A stretch of 64,000 bases of DNA from Fodinibius salinus (GTDB taxonomy: Bacteria > Bacteroidota > Rhodothermia > Balneolales > Balneolaceae), in NCBI RefSeq assembly GCF_008124865.1, contig NZ_VNHY01000002.1:620001-684000 (forward strand), read 5' to 3'. Below the pieces are notes generated by a model. The model did not search any database and had not been told where the DNA came from. It saw only the letters and a list, made by a program, of their open reading frames with translations. The position numbers were made by a program, and so were the translations under genes. The first letter of the stretch is position 1; each line of letters starts with the position of its first letter. Shown here piece after piece: positions 45,606 to 54,023 of this stretch.

Positions 45606-46067
45606 ATGCCTTCTGAACAGGGAGAACAATTAGATGATGTAATAGCGGATCTCGTTGATGAAGATGATGATTCTACAGATCAAAACGGACAGTCTCCATT
45701 AGAAGAGATGCAGGCCCCTGATGATGTGGAATTTTCTGGCCCTCCGGTATCATTGACCGAGCGTGCAGCAGAACAGGTGCGTAGTATCCGTGAGGATGAG
45801 AACTTGGAAGATGATCTTAAGCTGCGTGTTGCCGTAGAAGGCGGCGGCTGTTCGGGATTAAGTTATAAGTTAGGTTTTGACCACAAATCGGATGATGATG
45901 AGGTGCTTGTGAGCAAAGGTATTGAAATTATCGTTGATCCGAAGCATATGATGTATCTGAAAGGCATTTCGATTAATTACCCCGATGGACTTGATGCCCG
46001 TGGCTTTACTTTTGACAACCCTAATGCTTCCGAAACCTGTGGTTGTGGAAGCTCCTTTGCTACTTAG
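45606..46067 (+). CDS. A-type iron-sulfur carrier protein (IscA/ErpA/SufA type)
   Basis: A-type carriers receive Fe-S clusters from the scaffold and pass them to targets such as lipoyl synthase. The 153-residue product has the three conserved cysteines in GGGCSGLSY and the C-terminal ETCGCGSSF, with the family spacing. An extra 45-residue acidic N-terminal segment (DDVIADLVDEDDDSTDQ) is not part of the normal domain (about 105 residues). Its target might include LipA encoded upstream. It converges on the P1 peptidase gene, 39 bp away. Confidence 0.93.
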   Translation: MPSEQGEQLDDVIADLVDEDDDSTDQNGQSPLEEMQAPDDVEFSGPPVSLTERAAEQVRSIREDENLEDDLKLRVAVEGGGCSGLSYKLGFDHKSDDDEVLVSKGIEIIVDPKHMMYLKGISINYPDGLDARGFTFDNPNASETCGCGSSFAT

Positions 46068-46106
46068 TAATATGTAATTGATGTTTTTAGATTTGAAGGG
46101 GAGATA

Positions 46107-47246
46107 TTATTGTGATCCTCGTCCATATTTCCCCATCAGTTTAAGTACGGAGTCAACCGGTAACTCATTGATCGTATGCCCGTTGCGTCCGCTCATCGTT
46201 TGGGCCTGGAACAGTGAGTTAATAATGGCTTCTTCCGTGGCTTCGTTTACAGCCATAAACAGAGGAGACAGAGCGTTGTTTTTAAGTATGGTTTTCTCCT
46301 GGGTACGATTAGCCGATTGGTGAGAAATACGATTTTCTTTGGCTGTAGAAAAGGCAATGATATAATCACCGCTTCCGTTCGAGGCAATACCGCCTGTTTT
46401 GGCCAGCCCCAGGACCGCTCGTTTTGCCAACCGCTCAAGGTTTCTTGCAGCTAATGGGGCGTCGGTAGCTACTATAATCATACAAGAGCCGTCCGGAGAC
46501 TCATTAAGCCGATCGCTGAGATAATATTTATTGAGCTCCTTACCAATTGGGACCCCCGAAATTTGCAGAACGCCGCCAAAATTAGATTGTACCAGTACGC
46601 CAACAGTATAACCGCCCATGTCTGCAGGGAGCTTCCGTGAAGCGGTACCAATGCCACCCTTAAATCCAAAGGCGATAGTGCCGGTGCCTGCTCCTACGTT
46701 GCCTTGTTTAATGCTATCCGACTTCGCATTTTTAATGGCAGCTAATACATGCTCTTTGGATACATGCCGCCCGCGGATGTCATTAAGATAGCCATCGTTT
46801 GTTTCTCCAACTACAGGATTTACGGACCGGACATTACGGTTTTCTCTAAACTGAAAGGTGTAGTCAATGAGGGCATCGGCCGCAGTAGGGACGCTCAGCG
46901 TATTGGTTAAAATAATAGGAGTTTCCAGGTTACCAAGTTCTTCAATTTGTGTTGAGCCGGCCAGCTTTCCGAATCCGTTACCCACATATACTGCAGCCGG
47001 AACTTTCTGCTGAAAAATATTGCCGGGATGAGGGCGAATAGCCGTGACCCCCGTACGAATACTGTCGCCCTTTATAATAGTTCGATGACCAACTTTTACG
47101 CCTGCGACATCAGTGATGGCATTGAGGCTGTCCGTTTCCATGACACCTATTTCAATACCGTACTGACGAAGGTTCTGGTCTTGAGCGGTTGCCGAGATGG
47201 AGATAAGCAAGAAAGCAAAAAAACCCAGAAGTTGTAGGCGTCGCAT
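46107..47246 (-). CDS. P1-family aminopeptidase (DmpA/BapA-like), secreted
   Basis: Ntn-hydrolase-like enzymes that cut themselves into two chains and release N-terminal D-amino acids or beta-alanyl residues. The 379-residue product has a signal peptide (MRRLQLLGFFAFLLISISATAQ split after Ala20), DVAGVKVGHRT, GNGFGKLAGSTQIEELG, and the cleavage region LAKTGGIASNGSGDYIIAFS, where the nucleophile is one of the serines; I cannot say which. It is expected in the periplasm. It lies 205 bp after the ndh-type gene. Confidence 0.9.
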   Translation of the reverse strand: MRRLQLLGFFAFLLISISATAQDQNLRQYGIEIGVMETDSLNAITDVAGVKVGHRTIIKGDSIRTGVTAIRPHPGNIFQQKVPAAVYVGNGFGKLAGSTQIEELGNLETPIILTNTLSVPTAADALIDYTFQFRENRNVRSVNPVVGETNDGYLNDIRGRHVSKEHVLAAIKNAKSDSIKQGNVGAGTGTIAFGFKGGIGTASRKLPADMGGYTVGVLVQSNFGGVLQISGVPIGKELNKYYLSDRLNESPDGSCMIIVATDAPLAARNLERLAKRAVLGLAKTGGIASNGSGDYIIAFSTAKENRISHQSANRTQEKTILKNNALSPLFMAVNEATEEAIINSLFQAQTMSGRNGHTINELPVDSVLKLMGKYGRGSQ

Positions 47247-47451
47247 GATACTCCCAACTATTAATTATGTATTGTTGCACCTAATATAATAGAGAGAAGC
47301 CAGTAATTCGATTCTCAGCTAATTAGCAGGTTCCAAGAATTGTCTGTAAAGCACATTATTGCCTAAATAGAATTATAAAACCATATAAATTAGCTCGACT
47401 GGGGATATCTGTTTCTATCAAAAATAGCAGCCTTTATTATTACATTGATGG

Positions 47452-48711
47452 CTAGTCATTATTGGTAAACCGATCAGTAATGAGTCGCACGCCACGCTTA
47501 AAGGTGAAGTAGTGCCACATCCATTCAACAAATACACGGAAGCGGCTTCTAAAACCAATAAGGAAAAAGATGTGTACTACCGACCACAGTATCCAGGCAA
47601 AAAATCCGCTGAACTTAAAGCCGCGAATATCGGCCACTGCTTTCGCACGACCTATGGTTGCCATCGTTCCCTTGTCGGCATAGCGGAAGGGTGTTCGTTC
47701 GTTACCGGCAATCTCTTTTTTAATAAGCTTTCCGATATATTTGCCCTGCTGCATCGCAACAGGCGCCAGGGCAGGCAGCGGATTACCGTCGTCATCTTTT
47801 TTATGAGCTGCATCACCGATTACAAAAATATGATCATCATCTGGGATAGAAAGATCGTCCGTGACTTTAACCCGGCCCGTCCGGTCCTGTTCAGTATCCA
47901 GTGTAGATAAGAGCGGAGAAGCAGCAACGCCGGCGGCCCAGATGATATTGGGAGTTTCAATAGTTCCTTCAGAAAAAGTCACATTATTATTACTAATATC
48001 GGTAACCGGCGTATCAGTGAGTACGCGTACGCCCATATCTTCGAGCGTCTGTTGCGCCTTTTGGGCAAGAGATTCTGGGTAGCCGTTAAGAATTCGAGGC
48101 GCAGCCTCAACCAGGAAGATGCGTGTTTCATTTTTGCTAAAAGTGCTATAGTCGCGCATCATGTTGCGCTTGGCAATTTCGCCTATAGCCCCAGCCATCT
48201 CTACACCCGTAGGTCCGCCGCCGATAATAACGTAGGTTAGGTAAGGTTCGCGGAGCTTGGGGTCTTCGAGCTGTTCGGCCTTTTCAAGGGAAAATAAGAT
48301 CTGTTCTCGTACCTGCAGAGCATCGCCAATAGATTTTAAGCCGGGTGCGTGATTTTCCCATTCATCATTGCCAAAATAGTTGTATTGGGCTCCCGGAGCA
48401 GCTATCAAGTAATCGAAGTCCACCGTCTTGCCGTCTTCAAGTTCAACATGTTGTGCTTCTTTGTTGATGCTGACGACATTGCCAAGCAGCACTTTCATAC
48501 CTTTATGTTCTCCAAGAACGGCACGAATGGGAACGGCAATATCACCCGGAGAGAGGGCTGCTGTTGCTACCTGGTACAGCAGTGGCTGAAAGAGATGATG
48601 GTTATTTTTATCGATGAGCGTGACATCTACCTCAGCCTTTTTTAGTTGTTTTGCCGCTGAAATACCGCCGAATCCGCCTCCAATGATGACTACATGATTG
48701 CGCTCACTCAT
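47452..48711 (-). CDS. ndh: Type II NADH dehydrogenase (NDH-2)
   Basis: Single-subunit flavoprotein passing electrons from NADH to quinone without pumping. The 419-residue product has two dinucleotide motifs, VIIGGGFGGISAAKQL (9-24) and YVIIGGGPTGVEMAGAI (about 155-171), the AAPGAQYNYFG segment and IFVIGDAAH. The hydrophobic C-terminal helix FSGFFAWILWSVVHIFFLIG anchors it to the membrane. It follows hslO by 19 bp. Confidence 0.93.
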   Translation of the reverse strand: MSERNHVVIIGGGFGGISAAKQLKKAEVDVTLIDKNNHHLFQPLLYQVATAALSPGDIAVPIRAVLGEHKGMKVLLGNVVSINKEAQHVELEDGKTVDFDYLIAAPGAQYNYFGNDEWENHAPGLKSIGDALQVREQILFSLEKAEQLEDPKLREPYLTYVIIGGGPTGVEMAGAIGEIAKRNMMRDYSTFSKNETRIFLVEAAPRILNGYPESLAQKAQQTLEDMGVRVLTDTPVTDISNNNVTFSEGTIETPNIIWAAGVAASPLLSTLDTEQDRTGRVKVTDDLSIPDDDHIFVIGDAAHKKDDDGNPLPALAPVAMQQGKYIGKLIKKEIAGNERTPFRYADKGTMATIGRAKAVADIRGFKFSGFFAWILWSVVHIFFLIGFRSRFRVFVEWMWHYFTFKRGVRLITDRFTNND

Positions 48712-48730
48712 AGTATGGGATGTACTGCGA

Positions 48731-49633
48731 TCAGTTCATTTTGGCTTTTGTCTCAACTAACAGTTCTTCAATTTCGTCTTCTGTCACATTATACCGCTCA
48801 TTACAGAAATGGCAAACAAGTTCTTGTCCCTCGTCACTAATTTCTTGAAGATCCTCAAAACCGAGCATAGACAATGCATGTATAAAGCGCTCTCGGGTGC
48901 ATCGGCAAAAGAAATCAACAGGTTGGCGGTCCAGTTCTTTTACTTCAATGGGATTCATTGCCATTTCCATGATGTCATCAATATAATAACCGTTAGCAAG
49001 CAGGCTGTCGATAGATTCAAACTCCAGCATTTTCTCCTGGATTTGGTCTATAATGCCTTCCTGTGCTTCGGGCATTCGTTGAATGAGGAGGCCGCCGGCT
49101 TGGGTAACATTCCCCTGCTGGTCGATACCAACATCAAGTAATATGGCAGAAGGAATTTGCTCTGACTGCACCATATAGTAGGCCAGATCATCCGTAATAT
49201 TTCCATTGACCAGTTCAATTGAACTGTGTTTTGGTTTGGCCTCGTTGTATAAAATCTTGCTGAATGTTAATACTCCCAGTCCCAGTCCGTCGCCAAGGCT
49301 TACATCTTTTGAATAATCGAGTTCTACTTCCGGGTTTTGCACATAGCCCCGTACTTCGCCTACGCAATTTGCTTCGGCTGTAAGGAGGCCTACCGGACCG
49401 TCGCCTTCGATGCGCATTTTAATACGTTCTTCCCCCTTCAGTTCAGAAGCCATAAGCATCGTACCAATCATACCCCGGCCAAGCAAAATAGTATTCAGCA
49501 GTGAAAGGTTATGTTTTTCCTTGGCCGTTTTAACGACATCCGTCATTTTAACAACGGATATTTTTAATCCCTCATTATTACTAATGCCCTTAATGAGACG
49601 ATCTTTATTTTTAAATTGCTTTTTAGAAAACAT
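48731..49633 (-). CDS. hslO: Redox-regulated chaperone Hsp33
   Basis: Hsp33 is activated by oxidation when its zinc-bound cysteines form disulfides. The 300-residue product has the N-terminal core with LLSSxTLGR-type features (LLNTILLGRGMIGTMLMA, GEVRGYVQNPEVEL) and all four zinc cysteines in FFCRCTRERF and CHFCNERY near the C-terminus. Thus its redox switch looks complete. It sits 51 bp after the branched-chain amino-acid dehydrogenase gene and 19 bp before ndh, likely one operon. Confidence 0.95.
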   Translation of the reverse strand: MFSKKQFKNKDRLIKGISNNEGLKISVVKMTDVVKTAKEKHNLSLLNTILLGRGMIGTMLMASELKGEERIKMRIEGDGPVGLLTAEANCVGEVRGYVQNPEVELDYSKDVSLGDGLGLGVLTFSKILYNEAKPKHSSIELVNGNITDDLAYYMVQSEQIPSAILLDVGIDQQGNVTQAGGLLIQRMPEAQEGIIDQIQEKMLEFESIDSLLANGYYIDDIMEMAMNPIEVKELDRQPVDFFCRCTRERFIHALSMLGFEDLQEISDEGQELVCHFCNERYNVTEDEIEELLVETKAKMN

Positions 49634-49684
49634 AAAATGTACTGGGATTAATTGATGATGTAGGCAACATCCGACAGCATATTG

Positions 49685-50857
49685 TTATACGATGTTATTA
49701 TATAAATCTCCCAAGTGACCGGAAAATTTGCTTTCGGATGTATATATCTGATTAATTTTGCCTGTATTTTTAATTCGTTCTTCAGCTAGAATATTAGAAG
49801 CTACATAAGTGGGTGTGTCATTTTCTTCAGAATAATTCAGAATATCTAAAATAGTATCGTAGATTTTAGAAGCTTGATCATGTGCACGCTGTTCATTGTA
49901 GCCTTCCAGCTCACTGGCCACGTTGATGAGTCCACCGGCATTGATTACATAGTCGGGTGCATATAAAATATTATGATCCAGCAGCATTTGTCCATGCTTT
50001 TCTTCCTCTTCGAGCACATTATTTGCTGCACCGGCAATAATATCGCACGTAAGCTCACTTATTGTCTCATCATTGATAACGCCGCCCAGCGCACAGGGGC
50101 TAAAAATGTCAACGTCCAGTCCGTAAATATCATCGGGATCTACAACTTCGGCTCCCACTTCCTCTGCAAGGCTTTTCACTTTGTCCTCGTAAATGTCACA
50201 GATAAATAGTTCAGCACCTTCTTCGCTCAAGAACTTTGCTAAACTTGAACTTACGTGACCCGCTCCCTGAATGGAAATGCGCTTACCTTCTAGAGAATCA
50301 GATCCATAGGCTTTTTTAGCGCATGCTTTCATTCCCTGATATACCCCATAGGCCGTAACAGGAGAGGGATCGCCGCTTCCCCCAATGGTTTTTGGTAGTC
50401 CCGTAACATAATTGGTTTCCATCCGAACCCACTCCATATTTTGCACGTCAATACCTACATCTTCGGCAGTAATGTATCGCCCGCCGAGCCCGTCAACATA
50501 TCGACCAAAGGCGCGGAAGAGTGCTTCGCTTTTTTCTTCCCGCGAATCGCCGATAATGACAGCTTTTCCTCCGCCCAGGTTCAGCCCCGAAATAGCAGCT
50601 TTGTACGTCATGCCGCGGGAGAGGCGAAGGACATCGCGAATTGCTTCTTGCTCATTGTTATAGGGCCACATGCGAACACCGCCAAGCGCTGGCCCCAGCG
50701 TGGTATCGTGGACGGCAATAATAGCTTTTAATCCCAGATCGGGTTCCGAGCAGATAACAAGCTGCTCGTGATCATAAGACTGAAGTTTTTTAAAAAGAGG
50801 AAAGTTTTCCATTACATCATTACTTGTTTCTTTATCTATTGTCGTAGATGGTTCCAT
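49685..50857 (-). CDS. Leucine/valine-type amino-acid dehydrogenase
   Basis: Belongs to the Glu/Leu/Phe/Val dehydrogenases, which deaminate branched-chain amino acids with NAD+. The 390-residue product has the substrate-binding lysine Lys86 (RGMTYKAAISGLNLGGGKAV, catalytic Lys98 at its end), RYITAEDVGI, and the NAD motif QGAGHVSSSLAKFL. The closest subfamily by length and motifs is leucine dehydrogenase, but valine or phenylalanine specificity cannot be excluded. It is the first gene of the group with hslO and ndh. Confidence 0.92.
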   Translation of the reverse strand: MEPSTTIDKETSNDVMENFPLFKKLQSYDHEQLVICSEPDLGLKAIIAVHDTTLGPALGGVRMWPYNNEQEAIRDVLRLSRGMTYKAAISGLNLGGGKAVIIGDSREEKSEALFRAFGRYVDGLGGRYITAEDVGIDVQNMEWVRMETNYVTGLPKTIGGSGDPSPVTAYGVYQGMKACAKKAYGSDSLEGKRISIQGAGHVSSSLAKFLSEEGAELFICDIYEDKVKSLAEEVGAEVVDPDDIYGLDVDIFSPCALGGVINDETISELTCDIIAGAANNVLEEEEKHGQMLLDHNILYAPDYVINAGGLINVASELEGYNEQRAHDQASKIYDTILDILNYSEENDTPTYVASNILAEERIKNTGKINQIYTSESKFSGHLGDLYNNIV

Positions 50858-51229
50858 TATAATGGGATTAAATCATTAACACTTTCATTAGAAAAGGATC
50901 TCACACGGTGATTGATTAGCAAAAAATCCAATATGTGAGAGCCAAAATTTATGTTAAGCATATGTATTATTGGATTCAGCAGTAAATGCGGCTAAAATCA
51001 AGTATCCGAAGATACAAAAAAAAGCCTGCATGTGATAGTGGTTTCAAGGTATTTAAAAACGCCTTCTATGAAGGAGTGCTGCAAACAATTAGTACAACTT
51101 ATAATGAATTTTGGCAATGAAATTGTATCTTAATATAAGAATTAAACACTATTGCTTTTGCAGTAGCGTAGCTGTCCGGTTTGACAGTCGACATGCTATT
51201 TATGAAAACAAAGAAAAAAACACATAATT
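50858..51229. other. Divergent promoter region, no gene seen
   Basis: The 372-bp gap separates two divergent genes and must hold both promoters. A small hairpin CTGTC/GACAG (51172-51176, 51183-51187) and another CCTTC/GAAGG near 51063-51075 are visible, but no clear -10 or -7 box can be assigned. No coding frame was found. Confidence 0.5.
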
Positions 51230-52945
51230 ATGTCTTTCCGATGGGTATATACAGAGCCCGAACAGGAGGAGACCGTATCAACATTGCAGGAAGAGCTGGG
51301 TGTATCTCAACAGATCGCGAAGCTACTTGTTCTGCGCGGCATAGATTCCTATGACAAAGCTAAAGATTTTTTCCGTCCTGACTTAAGCGGTATCCATGAT
51401 CCCTTTCTGATGAAAGATATGGACGAGGGAGCCAAGCGCCTGGCCGAGGCCATTCGTGAGGGCCAACGCATATTGGTGTATGGCGATTACGATGTGGACG
51501 GTACTACATCTACATCTATTTTATATATTTTTCTGAGCCGATTTGGCGTTGATGTGGATTTCTATATTCCTCATCGTTTTAAAGAAGGATACGGTATTAA
51601 CGAGGAAGGAATACAGCACGCCATCGATACGAATGTTGATCTCATTGTTTCGGTTGATTGTGGAATTACTGCCGTGGAAGAAACAGAGCGAGCAAAAGAG
51701 CACGGCATAGATGTGATAATTTGTGATCATCACAATGTGGCCGATGAAATCCCCGATGCCGTAGCTGTTTTGGATCCGAAGCGGGAAGATTGCAATTATC
51801 CCTTCGAAGGACTTTCCGGCGCCGGCGTTGCGTTTAAGTTAGTGCAAGCCACTATCGATAAGCTGGGCCTCAGCGAAAGCATGGGCTTTGAACTGCTGGA
51901 TTTGGTTGCCATTTCTATTGCCTCTGATATTGTGCCCATCCACGACGAAAACCGGATTTTAATGTCAGAGGGACTCAGGCAGATTAATGAACAGCCTCGC
52001 GTTGGTGTGCAGGCACTGCTTGATGTTATTAATATGACGCCGGGTACCCTTGACACCTCAAATATTGTGTTTTCCATTGGTCCCCGTATTAACGCCGCCG
52101 GACGTATGGGAGATGCCTCCAAAGCCGTGCGGTTGCTAATTTCAGAGACTGATTCGGAGGCTACCTCCAGGGCCCATGAGCTCGAAAGTATTAATGTGGC
52201 CCGTCGCGACAAAGACAGTGAGACCCTGGAAGAGGCTCAGGCCATTATTGATGAAGAATATGATATGGATGATGCTTCGTCGCTGGTATTGCACCAACCC
52301 GATTGGCATCTCGGTGTTATTGGCATTGTTGCTTCTCGGCTCGTTGATAGCTACAGCCGTCCGGTGGTGATGCTGAGTACGGTGGACGGCAAAATTAAAG
52401 GATCGGCGCGCAGTATAGAAGGATTTAATATTTACGAAGCGTTCAAAGAATGCGCTGACTTACTAGAACAGTTCGGCGGGCACGAGCATGCAGCGGGATT
52501 GACGATCAAGAAAGAAAACCTCGACTCCTTTCGCCGGCAGATGGATGATATTGCTGCCAACCGACTTACCAAGGATGATTTTGTGCCGGACCTGCGTATC
52601 GAAGGCGACCTGGAGCTGGCTGATGTGAACAAGGGATTTTGGAAGCTGCTCAGCCAGTTTGAGCCTTTTGGTCCTTCGAACCTGCGGCCCGTTTTTGCCA
52701 GCCGCGATGTAGAAGTGGTGGGTGTTCCCACCGTTGTGGGAAAGGGACATCTGAAAATGAAAGTATCCCAGGAAGGAGCTGGCACTTTTGATGTTATTGG
52801 ATTTAATATGCACGAATATCTGCCGGTTGTTCGCAACAGCGGCGACGAGAAGATCGATATTGCTTATTCGCTGGAAGAAAATCACTGGAATGGCCGCCGC
52901 TCACTGCAAATTCGCCTCCGAGATGTACAAATTCGCGAACCGTAA
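51230..52945 (+). CDS. recJ: Single-stranded-DNA-specific exonuclease RecJ
   Basis: A 5'-3' single-strand exonuclease of the DHH family used in RecFOR recombination and repair. The 571-residue product has motif I with DYDVDGTTS (about 84-92), motif III DHHNVADEIPDA, GAGVAFKLVQA, and the C-terminal DHHA1 region with KGSARSIEGFNIYEA and FGGHEHAAGLTI. A final OB-fold-like part closes the protein. It is followed 76 bp later by tRNA-Phe. Confidence 0.97.
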   Translation: MSFRWVYTEPEQEETVSTLQEELGVSQQIAKLLVLRGIDSYDKAKDFFRPDLSGIHDPFLMKDMDEGAKRLAEAIREGQRILVYGDYDVDGTTSTSILYIFLSRFGVDVDFYIPHRFKEGYGINEEGIQHAIDTNVDLIVSVDCGITAVEETERAKEHGIDVIICDHHNVADEIPDAVAVLDPKREDCNYPFEGLSGAGVAFKLVQATIDKLGLSESMGFELLDLVAISIASDIVPIHDENRILMSEGLRQINEQPRVGVQALLDVINMTPGTLDTSNIVFSIGPRINAAGRMGDASKAVRLLISETDSEATSRAHELESINVARRDKDSETLEEAQAIIDEEYDMDDASSLVLHQPDWHLGVIGIVASRLVDSYSRPVVMLSTVDGKIKGSARSIEGFNIYEAFKECADLLEQFGGHEHAAGLTIKKENLDSFRRQMDDIAANRLTKDDFVPDLRIEGDLELADVNKGFWKLLSQFEPFGPSNLRPVFASRDVEVVGVPTVVGKGHLKMKVSQEGAGTFDVIGFNMHEYLPVVRNSGDEKIDIAYSLEENHWNGRRSLQIRLRDVQIREP

Positions 52946-53021
52946 AAACACAGAATTATCTCTTTCGATAAAGATGAAAACGTTTTATATTTGGCAACTC
53001 TTATTGCTCTAGTATTGCACT

Positions 53022-53094
53022 GGGACTGTAGCTCAGCCGGTAGAGCACGCGACTGAAAATCGCGGTGTCGGCGGTTCGATTCCGCCCGGTCCCA
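53022..53094 (+). tRNA. tRNA-Phe (anticodon GAA)
   Basis: A 73-nt cloverleaf: acceptor GGGACTG pairs with CGGTCCC (one T-G), the D arm has GCTC..GAGC, the anticodon stem CGCGA/TCGCG holds the loop CTGAAAA with anticodon GAA, and the T arm is GGCGG TTCGATT CCGCC. A discriminator A ends it at 53094 and CCA is not encoded. A strong terminator follows at once. Confidence 0.97.
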
Positions 53095-53097
53095 CGC

Positions 53098-53137
53098 AAA
53101 AGCCCTGTAACTCTTTTGAGTTGCAGGGCTTTTTTAT
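53098..53137 (+). terminator. Terminator after tRNA-Phe
   Basis: AAAGCCCTGTAACTC pairs with GAGTTGCAGGGCTTT (about 15 bp, one mismatch/wobble) around a TTTT loop, followed by TTTTATTTT. It starts within 5 bp of the tRNA end. Confidence 0.95.
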
Positions 53138-53188
53138 TTTGGAGGTTTTGGGCGCCCTTATTTCTGCTGTTGCTTTACGATAAAATTA

Positions 53189-53236
53189 TTTCATATATTT
53201 TCATGTGTTTTTTCATATGAAATGTATTATAATAAA
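53189..53236 (+). promoter_or_regulatory. Candidate lexA promoter with overlapping operator
   Basis: TTTCATATGAAA (53211-53222) is a perfect 12-bp palindrome just before TATAAT (53228-53233), a likely -10 box; the ATG at 53242 would leave an almost leaderless message. Two further TTCAT half-copies precede it at 53190-53194 and 53200-53204, spaced 10 and 12 bp, about one helical turn apart. Such an array fits autoregulation by a dimeric LexA, but the binding sequence in this lineage is not known, so this is a candidate site. Confidence 0.55.
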
Positions 53237-53241
53237 CTCTT

Positions 53242-53889
53242 ATGAAGTCACTTACCGACAAACAGCGACAGCTTTGGGAATTTATCCTCCAGTTTTATGA
53301 GGACTACAGCCAGTTCCCAACCTACGATGACATGCAGAATGAATTTGGATATAGCTCCACAAATAGTATCTACCAGCACCTGCAGGGGCTAACCAAGAAA
53401 AATTACTTGTCCAAAATGGGGCAAGGACACTACGAAATCCATCACAGCAAGCGGAATCAGTTATCGGATTTTTATCCCGGGGTTCCGATCAAAGGACGTA
53501 TTGCCGCCGGAGCGATGCATCAGGCGATAAGTGAAAATCTTGGCCATTTGCCCGTCGAAATACATCCTGAAAAGTCGGATCACTACTTTGCTCTTATCGT
53601 TGACGGAGACAGTATGATTGATGCCGATATCCGCGACGGTGATTATATTATTATTGACCCTCGTGAGCCAAAAGACGGGGAAATTGGAGCAATTCGATAT
53701 CGCGGGGAGACCACCTTGAAAACGATTAACAAACGGTCCGACGGCATTACGTTACAGCCCGAAAATTCCTCCTACGAGCCTATTGATATTACCCCGGATG
53801 AATGGGAGGAAGTGACCGTATATGGAACTTATATTGGCAAAGCATGGAAAAAGGACGGAAACTGGGGGGTAATCTTCCGATCCGGGTAG
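53242..53889 (+). CDS. lexA: LexA-type SOS repressor
   Basis: LexA represses SOS genes and cuts itself when RecA is activated. The 215-residue product has a winged-helix DNA-binding domain (1-70: RQRQLWEFILQFYEDY-like start, FGYSSTNSIYQHLQGL) and a peptidase S24 domain. The cleavage bond is Ala89-Gly90 (IAAGAMHQ), the catalytic serine Ser124 (GDSMI) and lysine Lys160 (ETTLKTINK), with spacing close to E. coli LexA (84/119/156). A candidate operator lies at its promoter, and the stop codon is in the loop of its terminator. Confidence 0.93.
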   Translation: MKSLTDKQRQLWEFILQFYEDYSQFPTYDDMQNEFGYSSTNSIYQHLQGLTKKNYLSKMGQGHYEIHHSKRNQLSDFYPGVPIKGRIAAGAMHQAISENLGHLPVEIHPEKSDHYFALIVDGDSMIDADIRDGDYIIIDPREPKDGEIGAIRYRGETTLKTINKRSDGITLQPENSSYEPIDITPDEWEEVTVYGTYIGKAWKKDGNWGVIFRSG

Positions 53890-53902
53890 CCCGGTATTTT
53901 TT
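53882..53902 (+). terminator. Terminator overlapping the lexA stop codon
   Basis: CCGGG (53882-53886) and CCCGG (53890-53894) form a GC stem whose 3-nt loop is the TAG stop codon of lexA, followed by TATTTTTTC. Termination is thus built into the end of the coding region. Confidence 0.75.
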
Positions 53903-54023
53903 CGTCTGTCCAATGGAAAATACTTAGATACAGCACTTCATATAATGTAGGACAGGGAAAACTGATTGCAAACTGCTCCGGCATTGCTTATCCTGATATA
54001 AATATTCTGAATAGTACAGGGTT

